A DNA stretch of 64,000 nucleotides from Rachicladosporium sp. CCFEE 5018 (GCA_002077045.2 KZ111148.1:1384885-1448884); one strand, 5' to 3'; positions 32,052 through 43,765 are shown, counted from the first letter of the stretch. Program-made: numbers and translations. The notes: a model not told the origin generated them from the letters alone.

Positions 32052-33571
32052 TCAAATAACATGCATACTGTCCATCGACATCGCACCTCCCCCTTGCACC
32101 GGTGGAGTCTTCATCAAGACTGTCTGCACCGGCCACTCGATCCAGCTCTTCCACTCATCGCCCAAGTTCGCCACAATGTCTCTCAGCACCCCTCTGCCCC
32201 AACCCTGCAGCCACCATCTACTGTCTAGCAAGTCCAGAAGCACTGTATAGTAAGCCAGTATGACCAGCGCCTGCGGTCTTCGCCGTCGGATGACTGAGAT
32301 GAAGGCTGTCGGGTCTGCTTGTGGGAAGCAGACAATCGCCGAAACGGCACAGTGCTGCGTCCGTTTCTTCGAGACAGTGGTGTACAGTTGCTTGAGCTCA
32401 GCCAGTATCACCGCACACGTCCTTCGCTCCTCAGGAATCATAGCACCCATGCCGATCATGAAGTCCAAATGATTCAGCCCGAAGTCGAATCCCTCGGGCA
32501 AGGGAGCGAGACTCGTCTGGTTGTTATTTCCCGGTGCGAAAGCATCCGAGAAATCCAAGATGAGACCATCTGCAGTCACGCCGCTGCCATCCGAGAAAGC
32601 GTCCGATAGCATTGGCGCGAAAGGTCCTTGAGCGACCCAGATCATTGTGTCTTGAGCGACAGACTTCATGCCTTTGACGAGGGAGAAGAGCTCGACTAGC
32701 GCGTCGACTGGAGGTACAGCGGGTGGGATCGCGAAGGCGAACAGTGCTACAATCCAGGTGAAGGCGAACTTTGCGTCTGCGTTCTCGGCTGTTGAGGGTC
32801 CGCAGTCCTCTCGGAAAGACACCAAGGCTTGGTCGAGGTGCTTGACTGCTGCTGCGCGGAGCAGTGGCGCTCGCTCGGGAGCTATCGAGGCCATGTGTAG
32901 GGCTGAGAAGCCTAGGAGACCGTGCATCACGTAGGGTGCCGTGATGCCTAATTGAGGCAGGGTAGACTGCCACATGAGATCCATGCCGAAGTTCTCGGTC
33001 ATGACGTCGAAGTAGTGGGTCATGAAGTGGTGCATCAGCTCGAGATCCAGCATCGAGGCTTGCCCTGCTGGCGCGATCGTGCGGTCCACGGACCCGGTAA
33101 GTACGCGAATGGCATTGTAGTCCTGCCAATCCCCGCCGGGACTGTTGCCTCCGCCATGACTGGGGGTGGGCGTAGGGATGAAGGTAGATTGCGAAGATGC
33201 AGCACCACCTGAATAGGAGTTGGCGCGATTGAACGAGCCCTCTCGCGAAAGCGTGTCTCTGGTTGCGAGCCGCGACGACCCAGAGCTGCCACTCCCACTT
33301 CGCACTGACTTCGGTTTTGCGTCGTCGCGTGGTACGTTCGGTCCGCCTGCTAATGAGCATGCAACTCCGTGCCGTTGACAGTTTGTGCACGGGGACTCTT
33401 CGTTACACTGCGAGCGAAAACGAAGCTTCGTCAGCCATCTCCGTGCAACTCGTATAGATCGCAAACATATAAGCTTACCTTGACATGTCGTCTCTTGCAC
33501 TGTGCACACCCTTTCCTCGACTTCTTATGTCCGACCCTAGGTGCCCTACTACTGTTACTCTCCATAGTCAT
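32052..33571 (-). CDS. Zn2Cys6 transcription factor, Upc2-like (haplotype A)
   Basis: Allele of the gene at 23736-25255, offset 8316 bases, same two-exon structure (33571-33479 and 33407-32052) and length. The zinc cluster is intact. Amino-acid differences I see are few (Ser for Pro in the linker before TFIPTP, Arg for His before AAAVKH, Ile for Val in RD-V-ANLGDEW), while silent changes are many, so both alleles look to be under purifying selection. Its 3' end is also present at 20314-20411 on contig 1. Confidence 0.87.
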
Positions 33572-36106
33572 CCAAGGTGCTATAGTCAACATCGCAGTAC
33601 CCTCCAAAGCAAAGTCATATACCGGCGAAAGCAAAGCAAGGTTTTACACTCTCAGCATAACATAAGCAATATTGGAAATACAATAGCAGCGAAACACCGC
33701 TCGCTCGGACGACAGACACGGAGCTGAATAAATAAAGTCGACTCACCTAACGGCATCTTCTATATCCGCGCGATGGATCGACAGCCCTCGACCGTTGTGC
33801 GTACTCGATGAGGGCTGAGCAGCATGGACAGTAGCGTCCTGTCGAACCGCTTCATTATCGTCAGAGTCGACAGGGTTGGATGCTGTTGCCTGAGCTGCAA
33901 CGTCGTGCAGTATCGGCGTTGAAGCAATCGCATGCTCGGACTTTAGCGACGTCCGGGGGACCATTGCGAGTGAGTCGGCCCTGGTTCCACCGAGTGAAAG
34001 TATGTCAGCAGACTGCTGGCGGGGTCTCTGAATGGATCGGGGAAGGCGATGGGATGAGTCTTGAACGGGTGAATGAGGGAGAGATTTGGAAGGCTCTCGT
34101 GGTATCATGCGCTGTGGTTGTGGACTGATAGCTACATGTAGTTGCGCTTGCGCGTGGCTGAGGACCCCTGGAGAGGCATAATTCCACGAATCTCGAGGTC
34201 GCAGTAATCGGCCCATGCGGTTAGCTGGGCGAAGGAAGCTAAACGGCCAGTACCGCATTCTGCATGATGTTGCGCTCGGCCAGACAATCTCATTTCTACG
34301 GCCGAACATTGAGCCTATCAAAGAGCACAAGATGTCGCTCGCATTCGCGTTTCGGCGGTGGTCTCTCCTCTGAATGGCGAGCTTCACTCTCGATATGCAC
34401 GTCTCGCGCGACAGGAACGGGCATTGTCGAGTGCCCGATATCCGCTGACAGTTGCTTGTGGTAAGGCGTACGATGCAGGTGCCATGCCTGAACCTTCCGT
34501 ACCGTGGCTGAATCATCATGAGCACGTTGATCGCCATGTCGACCGCCAAGTTGCATGACACAGCACATTTGATTTGGCACGGCTTATTACACACCGCCTC
34601 ATTACAATCTTGGCCCCCAGCCATTGGCGATTCCAAAGACGGAGTTCACGACTCGTCTCGAGTCCGATCTCCAGGCCAACTCTCATCCTTCAGCTGATAC
34701 CATAGCATGAGAAAGAGCTACTGAGTGGATGCCGATTTCGCAGTTTGCTACAAAGCCCGACGCCCCGCCTACCGAGGTTTGCTTACTGATACGACCACAC
34801 ACTGCATACGGCAAGAGGTCGAACTGCTTTCCGTATCGTCGTCTCTAGCGGCTCAAGCTGCCGATCACACATGCAGAGTGATGTTGCTTGACGGATGACT
34901 CAAACCGCCCTGTATGCACGTGCGTTCTGGGAATGCCGTATGCAAGCACAAACCGCCTTGTGCATGCCGTACTGTATGTCTCCGACTCGGAGACATACGG
35001 GCTGAGGCTGATCAGACGACAGTCAGGTTTTGCGTGAGCTTCCATGTCATGCCAATGCAACCGACTTGTTGGTAAGGCTGTAGACGAGCTCCAAGACCTG
35101 GCATGTGGGATCATCGCATGCAGGGAACATGTACTGTGGTTGCGATACGTTTTCTCGATTCCTCAGGTGAATATGCCAAGAACTCCGCCACTATTTTGGA
35201 GACGTGTTCATATTGATCCAATGTGCGGAGCAATAATGCCCGCCGGATGAGGTAGAAATGCCTTACGGCCGCAGGACTGTCGACCGCCTGATGGGAAAAT
35301 GAGCGCATGCTAGAAGAGTGCGTATTTCGCAACTCGTCAGAGACAAGAGCCTACTCATAGTATTTCGTCGGTGAGGCCGATAACCACGCGGTAGCAAAGC
35401 CAACGAGCAAGGCACGCAGCAGGCGTATCGACAGGTTGCGAAAACCAACGTCGCGCTGCCACCGCGATTTCGGCCCCCAGAGTGCTCTCGGACACAGCAT
35501 CAGGCCGCAACATCTTTGCCCGCTTTCATCCAAGTCTGGTCATCTATCGTCAGCTCCGACCAGAAGTGAAGGTTGACGCGCCTTTTCTCACCTCACTCCG
35601 CTACACTACTGGCGACCGTCTCCGCTGCGTCTCCAGGCTCGTAACGTTCTTGGGCATCTTCCCACATCTTCAAGCCAGCAGCTTCAATGTGACGCCGTGT
35701 CCTAGAGAGCCAACGCTCCACGGTCAGGCTGGCGAGTCATGGTCCCCTGGATTCAGCCGTGCGACGCAGTGGCTGCCTCTACGATCTCATTGAGAGGAGC
35801 TTCGACTTCGCAGCATCACCCGGTGAACATTCACCTTACGCGTGATCATTCGTTCAACATTCCTCACTCTTGACTCTTATAAGCAGACCGGAGGGACATC
35901 ACTTTTACTGAGTCTTTCGTTTTCAATTGGCTCTTTACTCCGTCAACCCAAGCTTTTGTGGCTTCTTTCTGCCCTATGCCCAGCATGCCCGTTTGCACAG
36001 CTTGAGGTTTCACCTGCATTCCACCTGAAGGCATCATCGAGTGTCCCGAGTCCCGCGCCTACAAGATCATCCCACTGGCGTGGTATTGATGAGGCGAAGT
36101 ATGCGC
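33572..36106. other. 2.5-kb region without a supported gene (haplotype A)
   Basis: Counterpart of 25256-27746. A 297-codon minus-strand frame at 33743-34636 is open here but broken in haplotype B and has no recognisable domain, so I do not call it. It contains the 50-bp palindromic insertion at 34961-35010. Confidence 0.5.
34961..35010. repeat. 50-bp haplotype-specific insertion with a perfect palindrome
   Basis: These 50 bases are present after ACCGCCTTG in haplotype A and absent at the matching point (after 26650) in haplotype B. They contain 12-bp perfect inverted arms (GTATGTCTCCGA, one C, then the complement) at 34974-34998. Such a segment could form a stable hairpin in DNA or RNA. Confidence 0.9.
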
Positions 36107-36841
36107 TCAGTAAGGATTATAGCCTCGCCCGCCACCTCGTCCGCCACGGAATCCGCCGCGATAGCCTCCGCCGCCCCGTGGCATGTAACCGCCTGGTGGA
36201 CCGTATCCTCCTCTGCCCCCATACATTGGTGGCCCGCCGAACCCGGAACCTCCGCCATATGGTCCACCGCGTCCACGAGGCGGCCCACCACGACCTCCTC
36301 CTCCACCGCCGCGTCCGCCTCGAGTCAGACCTGGTAGATTCGTGCGCTTTGGTACCACCTATAGCTCTTATTAGATCGCGTTCATCTTGCTTACGGTGCA
36401 ATCCGCACATACCTTGATATTGCGGCTCCTAAACACACTCTCGTTCAAGACCAGCGCCTGCGTGACAAGATTCGGCTCCGAGAACTCCACATACGCATAC
36501 CCCTTCGGATGACCAGTGAATTTGTCCAGTAGAATTGTCACCCTATTGATGCTCCCACAGCTCTGGAAATGCGCCTGGATCTCCTCGGGACTCGCGCCAT
36601 AGTCCACATTACCCACAAATATACTCCGCGCGTCGATGTCCTCCTTGTTTTCGCGTAAGCTGTCGGATTGCGAGTCTAATTGGGATTGCATCTCGCGTAG
36701 GCGTGCGGCTTCGGCTTCCATCTCCTGAACGCGCTTCTTCATCGCGGCGATTTCTTCTTCGTCGTCGTTGTCGCCATCGTCACCATCTGCGCGAGGAGAG
36801 ATCGGAGGCTCCTCCTCGATCTTAGTGTCGAGGTCCGACAT
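36107..36841 (-). CDS. Pab2/PABPN1-like nuclear poly(A)-binding RRM protein (haplotype A)
   Basis: Allele of 27747-28481, offset 8360. Exons are 36841-36413 and 36358-36107, 226 residues. RRM and RGG parts are intact. Protein differences are minor (for example Ser for Asn in SQSD-LREN and small changes in the Gly-rich tail). The frame is also open 10 codons upstream to 36871, but the ATG at 36841 is shared by both alleles. Confidence 0.9.
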
Positions 36842-38022
36842 TGTAGGAAGTGGAGTAGGGGATGTGTACAAGAACCGGATGTCCTCGAGGTAGGCCTAGT
36901 GACAAGGCGCAAACTGGTCGCCGATGTTATGATGACAAGCAAGGTGAATTGGAATGTTGGTATTGGTGTGTCAATGAAAGTTTGTCGCAAGTAGCAAATA
37001 GTGGCAGGTGATACAAGTTCAAGGCTCGTGAATGCACAGGAGTATGCACACCCCTGCACCCGCGCGGAAGCTAGTCACTGGCGCCGGCACATGCAGTGAC
37101 TCCCGAACATATGCATTATTCAGACTGAAGGCCGCGGCTATGAGCTCGACTTCAGACGCACATCATCGCTATGGTCGAGGCAACTCCTCGATGATTTGCG
37201 TCACAGCGGCACGGCTACGAAGTCGGTTTGCGTCTTCACTGCTTGGCTTCACATGGCACAGAGGATGGGCCATCACCCCCCTCCAGGAGCCCGTGCTTCC
37301 TCCAATAAGCGAAGGCACAATACGAGATGCACTGGACTCACTCTTCCACGTTCTTGAATCACCCAGTCTCCGGGATCACCTTCTCGCTCTTACGTTGCCC
37401 GATGGGCCAGCCACCTCACAGCCGACATGGCCGCAGCATGGTGCCGCACGTGCTGGAGGTGCTTCGGCGCAGGTCAGCATGTGCGAGTAACTCGCAGAGA
37501 TGAGCTGCGTCTCAGCGGTCCTACCCTTGAAACGAATCTTTGCTGGACGTTTGTCTCGGAGCTCGCTCTTGTGTGAAGCAGGGATCTCGTGGCACCGGCC
37601 CTGAGCGACCCTCATAGTCGACTACCTGAGTCCTGATCCGCAAGACGCCTTCCATGCAGATGACACCGCTCATTCACCCGTATAGTTACCATGCTGTTGC
37701 CATGGCGCAGATGTGAAGACGCCCTGGAAGCTCAAGAAGGTCAGCGATTCCCAATCGCACGTCTCGAGGGGTCAGCAATGTTCGATGAGTGGGTGACTTG
37801 GGAGTCAAAGGCACACACTTGACCAACCAGATGCGTGTCCACTATGGCACACGCAAAAGCAAAAAGCTGCAACAACACAACGCAGAAATAAATACGCGGT
37901 CAGATCCCCAATTCTCCAATTCTCTCTTCTCTCTCATAGCTCTTCACACTCCAAAGTCTGAACGGTTATAGCTCACGCACTCGTACTGCATAAAGCACAC
38001 AATCTCTACCAATCTACTCACC
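36842..38022. other. Divergent intergenic region, RRM gene / tyrosine-rich gene (haplotype A)
   Basis: Counterpart of 28482-29662. A 152-codon plus-strand frame (37032-37490) is open here only. It is not supported as a gene because the other haplotype carries a stop and no family is recognisable. Confidence 0.45.
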
Positions 38023-39087
38023 ATGATGCAACACAACACATTGCAAGAGGGCATGGTTGCCTGGCTCCCTTCCTCAGCTGACAAAGAGAGCTCATTGCTA
38101 GCGTGTCAACGCCATATGGGTGTAGGTGCAGTCAATCATCCTTGTCTTATCATTCAGCTGGACGATTCAAGATCAGAAGCTCTCTGCTTGCAAATGACCA
38201 GCTTCAGCAAATACATCAAGTCATCCACCGGACAGCAATCCAAAGTTGGCAACATGACCATCACAGAGAAGTACCCCTATGACTCTACGTTCCGCAAGCA
38301 TTATTTACCAATCTCGCAGGCGAACAGCGCACCGCACGACGGTCTCCCAGCACTCGAATTGGCGAACGGAACGAAGATGAGCGCGCAGAGCTATGTCAAG
38401 CTCGATGGCTTCTTTCGCATCGAGCTGGCCAACTTGACGCAGTACAAGAGCAACACCCTAATCCTGACAGAGCACACGATGTGCAACCTCATGCACCACT
38501 TCAACAAGTTTCTCGACGGCGCACTTGGTCGTCCGAGACCAGCACTCAACATCGTGTCGCCGCTCTGGGATTCGGGCTTGAAGCCTGAACTGACTGCAGA
38601 TAACAAAGCTCGCGCCGAGAAGGGAGAACTCTTTGCGACAGGCAAACTACAAGACGATTCGGGTAAGTCGATGGCAGCCATACCCTCAGCTTACAAGCCT
38701 CCAGTGTATTCGACCCCGACACACCCAATCGAAATGTACCCGACAAGCACGTACGAGACACCGATGTACGAGACACAGATGTACGAGGCACCAATGTACG
38801 ATATACGAATGTGCGGCGCTTCGACATACTGGCCTTCGGCATACGGGTCATCGGCACACGACATTCAAGCATACAACACTCAAGCTTACAAAACTCAAGC
38901 ATTCGACACACAAGCATACAACACTCAAGCATACAACGCACAAGCATACACCGCGCCAGCACAAGGCGGACTTACTTGGGCAGCAGCGGGTGTAAATGGG
39001 CCGCCGAGTCAAAGGCCGACGGCGTACAGATCAGCTTCGGCTTCATCGTACGGGTCATCGGTGAATGGAGATGGAAGATGGTGGTAA
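38023..39087 (+). CDS. Hypothetical fungal protein with tyrosine-rich pentapeptide repeats (haplotype A)
   Basis: Allele of 29663-30727, offset 8360, the same 354 residues. The N-terminal globular half is nearly unchanged. Most replacements fall in the first few residues (NTLQ for NAFQ), the repeat region and the tail (GDGRWW for GDGGWW). That is the pattern expected when a folded domain is constrained and a disordered tail is free to vary. Function unknown. Confidence 0.75.
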   Translation: MMQHNTLQEGMVAWLPSSADKESSLLACQRHMGVGAVNHPCLIIQLDDSRSEALCLQMTSFSKYIKSSTGQQSKVGNMTITEKYPYDSTFRKHYLPISQANSAPHDGLPALELANGTKMSAQSYVKLDGFFRIELANLTQYKSNTLILTEHTMCNLMHHFNKFLDGALGRPRPALNIVSPLWDSGLKPELTADNKARAEKGELFATGKLQDDSGKSMAAIPSAYKPPVYSTPTHPIEMYPTSTYETPMYETQMYEAPMYDIRMCGASTYWPSAYGSSAHDIQAYNTQAYKTQAFDTQAYNTQAYNAQAYTAPAQGGLTWAAAGVNGPPSQRPTAYRSASASSYGSSVNGDGRWW

Positions 39088-39897
39088 GTGAATAAGTATA
39101 GTGTATATAAGTAGATAGAGCCGGACGGTTGTGGTCTGCACCTTCACGTGGTGTCCGGTGTGAGTAGCTCTGCGGAGTGAAACTAAGACAGACCACATGT
39201 ACGTAGATGTAGCACAAGTCGCCTTCCGATTTTGTCGACGTCTTCGTGTCACCGCTGCCTCTGCCGTGATCGTGACTTAAGTCCTTCTCGACGATACATG
39301 ATGTGCTGTTCCTAGCCGCTATGCCATATCTGAAATCAGACACGATCAGCACTTGAGGAACGGCAGACCTGACGAAGTGCAAGCTACGTCCGACGGTCTG
39401 ATTGAATTTGCAATCACGATCAAGATACGGCTCGAGAATATAGAGTGGTAGAAGAAGGCCTTCTCGGCTAGATATCGAAGGTCTGCTCATCCAACAGCGC
39501 CGTTTACCTGATCAGCCTTGGCTTCTTAGATCCCGCCTTTGCGCTCTCAATCAGAGAGAGAACCATGATGAGATCGCGAAGCTTACCGCTGATGTAGCAG
39601 CTGATGTTGGCAACGCGGACAAGTCCGTTCGTATGAACTGCGTGAGAGGATGTGCCATGTGCTAGTAAAACGTCGATGATCTGGCCCGCGCAACATGGGC
39701 TGTTGGGAAGTTCACATTGTGTGAGCTGGCTGCCCTCGACCTTATGCAGAAGCCGATGACTGGGAGCCATCGCCGAATTCCGCTTTCGAGAGACTCGTAC
39801 CAAGACTTTGGATTGAAGCAGCATCAGCCATTTGTACATATCCTACACACTGTTGTACATCCCGTCTATAAGCCTCCCTCGGCGCCGCTACCTTTTT
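39088..39897. other. Convergent intergenic region (haplotype A)
   Basis: No supported gene. Counterpart of 30728-31538. Confidence 0.5.
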
Positions 39898-40740
39898 TCA
39901 TGCCACCTTTGCCTTACCCACCTTCCAGCCGTAGCTTTGTAAGACTCTTGCGACCTTGGGCGTCAACGCTGCGGCCAAAGGCACACGGACAAAGATGAGT
40001 AGAGTCTTATGGATGCCGTACGCAATCGCAAGCTCGGTCCAGATACCTGCATCATGTCAGTACGCGAGAGTAACGATATTCAGTGCGTGTCACGTACTCG
40101 CGCCCGCTCGCTTCTTGTTCTCCGCCTTCGCAGCAGCCTCCTCGATAGCCGCCCCAGACAGTTCAACAGCCTGCGGTCTCGTGCGGAAGATCCCCAGCAC
40201 CCACTCTACTGCAGGCTCGACCGCATTCCATACCGGCTCCGCCGCAGGCTGCAGCACTCTCCATGCCGGAGCGAAGGTCGTTGTGAGCCAGCCCAAGATC
40301 GCATGTTCGAGCTTCCCTATACGCTCTGGCCCAGCGAGTCTGACTGCTAGGAAGCAGAAGGGGAAGTCAATCACTGACAGTCCAAAGTATACGCCTACAG
40401 CCACCCATCCATACTGCTTTGAAAGGCGCCTGAGGCGTGCGGTCAAGCCCGCGGGTTCGGGGGTTTGGATTGCGGGTGCCGGACTTGAGGAATGAGGCGA
40501 TTGCGTGCTATTATTGCGGATGCTGCGGAACCGATTCGCTATGCGGTCCCGTGGAAAGAGCTGCCATAGCAAAGATGTGTTAGATCGTGGTGGCGAATGT
40601 TTGGTGTATGGGCGAATTGTGAAGCCTGATCGTGACCGCGGTGGTGCTCGGAAGGCTGTTCGCTGAAATGTCGTACGAAGGATGTGATCTTGCAAGGGCT
40701 TACTCTGGAGTGCATGTGCACCCAGGCGCGATGTGAGCAT
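39898..40740 (-). CDS. FAM210/Nat2-like mitochondrial protein (DUF1279)
   Basis: A 263-residue protein from exons 40740-40098 and 40046-39898 (51-nt GT-AG intron; the Ser codon is split). The first 85 or so residues are basic and Ser/Thr-rich with almost no acids, a mitochondrial presequence. The DUF1279 core is RLSKQYGWVAVGVYFGLSV followed by IDFPFCFLAVRL, as in human FAM210A/B and yeast Nat2. A second hydrophobic part comes from exon 2 (WTELAIAYGIHKTLLIFVRV, AALTPKVARVLQSYGW). Family members sit in the inner membrane; their biochemical role is not settled. The haplotype B copy is only a 3' fragment at 31539-31638. Confidence 0.88.
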
Positions 40741-43360
40741 GATGTCCGCCTCCCTCAGTATCTATAAACCTCATGACTTCATGTGAGCCAGCGATGGGGT
40801 CATTCTCAAGCGCCGTATAGAGCTGGCGAAGGTTCGGCCCGCGGAACTGCCTCTAGACGACGCAGATCTGCCGCATACCGAAGACTACCCGCTGTTCCTT
40901 GTAGTTTCGGTCTCACTGCGCTGTTTTTCCTCAATCGAAACTTCAAGGGGTTGCAACAGTCTGTCGGATGACACCACCGCCGCTGCACCACATTTGTGTC
41001 CACTGTATGGCATTGTAACTCACGAGGTTCAGCCGCAAATGTCGTGCATGCGAGAACTGCCGCGTCCAAGCTCCCGCAACAAGATGCAGCCCAGAGAGGC
41101 ATCAGGGCACGAACTCTTGTATCCACCATGCTATGGAGTGTGGATTCATCGGAAGGTTTCGTCGTCGCAGTGACGTTGTCGAACGCTCCCACGAACGCTC
41201 AATACTACCCTTCCGACATTTCGTCGTCGCTTCAAAGTCAGACTTCATGGATGCTTGATGCACGCAACGCCGCGCCAATCGTGGCGAGAACAATGCTCTC
41301 AATCTTCCTGATCAAGGTGCCTGCTGGTGCTGCGGAGCGAACATATCGCACCTGCTTCAACGCTTTCCATGTTGCATCGGCGTGCCATACTCGGCAGCCA
41401 TGAGCGCCAGCAGACAAGCGCATCGTCGAGAGAGGTAATTGCAAGGGGCTCGCTTCAAGGCATTCACCCAAGCGATGCTGCGTTTTGACGAAATGCCGAA
41501 CAATGCTTTCGCTCGCGGGAGTTGTTGTTCGAGCCACTCCGATAGTAGAGTAATTTGCAACGTGCATGAATCTACCATACTCAACCGGGACGCTTCTGAT
41601 GCCATTCGCGACCACGGTAGGTGAAGCAGGCCGCCCTGGCCCTTGAACGCTTTAGCTCGTGGCCGGATGTTTGTCTCCGGATATGGCCATAGCTTGATGG
41701 GGCTGCGCTCGTCCTTCTCTCGTGATCACAGTAACCCAGATCTTGACCCACTCACAATGACGCTGTATTCCCAGAATCCCCAGACACGGTACAGCTGTTG
41801 TCAAGACGTCGTTTGATTATGCGCAACAGCTGCATCCATGTCGTAGGGGGACAGTCCTGCATCAGGCGCCGATGTATACCACCTCTAAGCCAGAACAGTC
41901 CTGCTAGAACGCTAATTCAACATGGAAAGTTCAGGGATTCTCACATGACTCGGGGGTCAAAGACTGCTGTAACCTTACAGATTAGCGTCGGGCGTGTGCA
42001 GGGCAATCGATGTGCTGTGCTGCGGTGCCAAAGCGGTCAGATCGACCACTACCCCAAAATGCGCATTGGCTATTAATCTAGAGCCGCAAGGATATGGCCT
42101 CACCGACATAAACTGCTCTGTTTCATACCAAGCGATGTCAGCCATATGATGGCATTCCTACGTTGACCATGTATGTCCTGATCCTTCAGTATCACTCTCA
42201 TTTAGCCAAATGCTGAGGAGGGGTTACTGCGACATCCCACTCTTCGGTTGTATGTAATGCATGCAAGACACCCGACCACTAAATTCGATTGCCAGGATGA
42301 GACTTGGCTGCTATCGCAAAGCGTATCGCAACTGTGCCGCAATGGTATTGAATCTGGCTCCCGTGCATGCAGCGGAGCGCGAGCCTCATCCAACGTTCAA
42401 GACACGCAGCTAGGCTTGTGTCAATGCAGGCCAGTCAAGCGTCTGTAGTTGCAAAGTCTGTTTGCCCAGTTGCCGAGAAGACATTCGAATGCGGCAGAGA
42501 TCTGTCAGTCGTTCGGCCGCTCCGACTTGTCAAGCTGGGCAGATCTGAAGTCAAAGCCCAAGATGCCCTGTTCCCAGGCTTTGCCATGTGGTAAAGTGGA
42601 CGCTCGGCTGTTTTTGCGTCTGCGTGGGGCAAATGCAAAATAGTGCCAGGATCCGCCCTGGTAAGCTTTCCGGCATGCCGCGAGCCTAATCCACTGCAGA
42701 CGGCAGCTTGAACGCCGCAGAACAAAGAGCAGATCTTGCCGACAAGCGCACTGCCGCGACGAATGTGGCAGCTCGATGTCGCTATCAGTGTTGCGTGCCG
42801 CTAGCACCGGTTGTAGAAGCTGTGGCTCATGGCAGTATGGACTACATGTCTTCACGAAAGTCACTTCGCTCGAACGGAGCCTTCTATCACACTTACTTGC
42901 CAACACCGACGGAACAGTCTCTGTCTCCACCAAGCCAAGACTACCGAGTCGTCTCCCGTTGCAATCAGAAAGCGGAGTGCAGGCCTCAGCGGAGCTTTCG
43001 GGCACTTGTCAGCACAAGGATCCTGTAAACGTCAATCGAGGCGTCTTGGTTCCACCTCACGCCAGAGCGTGGCGCGCGGCAGAAGCGGTCGACAGCCGAG
43101 CTCTGCCATCCTAAGCTTCCATCAGCCTTGGCGTTGTCGACTCGAGTACGGTCCACAATTGCGTCTGCTCGGACTCGGAGAGACTGCAGGACCCGCACAC
43201 CACGCGGCTAGGGATATAGGTGCTGGAGCCACATCGATGTAAGCAGCCCTGTTTTCGTTCACCCAAGCAATCCCACGCACGTTTCGACTTTCTGCACGCT
43301 CGCCTAGCCTCGTCTCGCTTCGCGTCACAACAGTCAGACGTCACGCACATTTATTTCAGC
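40741..43360. other. 2.6-kb region with no recognisable gene
   Basis: Many short overlapping frames on both strands. None has splice signals, domain patterns or codon use that would support a gene. I saw no inverted terminal repeats, tRNA or low-complexity tract. The start of the region holds the FAM210-like promoter. Confidence 0.5.
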
Positions 43361-43765
43361 ATGTGTGCACCGCTGCCTTCTTCTGCCTATCCAAGTCCAC
43401 CGTCCATGCCTACGACACCCTATGGGCATTCACCATACAACGCAATTCTTGAACATAGACTACCCTTCGTTATGGGAGGTACCGAACAAACCAGCGTCGA
43501 TGGAGTTGGCGTGCTTACTTACCAACGTGCCATCGACATAGCCCGTAATACTGAGGGCGATCTCGATGCCAACGTCGCTGATTACCTTGAGTCGGCAGTC
43601 AATCAGATTCAGTCAAACCTTGACAACTACCCCGACTCATACGTCTTCACGAAGGACGAATTTGCCGTCTTCAACTACTTCCGTCAACGCTTTTCTGGCG
43701 AGGCCGCGGAGCACGCCGTCGATCGTTACTGGAGGACCACGCACGCGGAGAGCAGTCGTACTTGA
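43361..43765 (+). CDS. Small conserved fungal hypothetical protein (DEFAVFNYF type)
   Basis: A 134-residue protein beginning at the ATG at 43361. The frame is open further upstream, but that part is not protein-like, and a TTTATTTCAG just before the ATG could be an intron acceptor. The N-terminus is Pro/Ser-rich. The C-terminal half has NVADYLESAVNQIQSNLDN, then SYVFTKDEFAVFNYFRQRF and HAVDRYWRTTHA. This pattern (an amphipathic helix, then T-x-D/E-EFAVFN-F, then a basic Arg-x-Trp segment) recurs in many small uncharacterised proteins of Dothideomycetes that I have seen as hypothetical. No signal peptide, no membrane segment and no known function. Confidence 0.65.
   Translation: MCAPLPSSAYPSPPSMPTTPYGHSPYNAILEHRLPFVMGGTEQTSVDGVGVLTYQRAIDIARNTEGDLDANVADYLESAVNQIQSNLDNYPDSYVFTKDEFAVFNYFRQRFSGEAAEHAVDRYWRTTHAESSRT

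Noticed and set aside
33743..34636. A 297-codon minus-strand frame in haplotype A.
   Set aside because: The same region in haplotype B is broken into several frames and is highly diverged; no domain or splice support.
40741..43360. Several 60-170 codon frames in the gene-poor stretch.
   Set aside because: They overlap each other on both strands, lack splice context and known motifs, and appear at the rate expected by chance.
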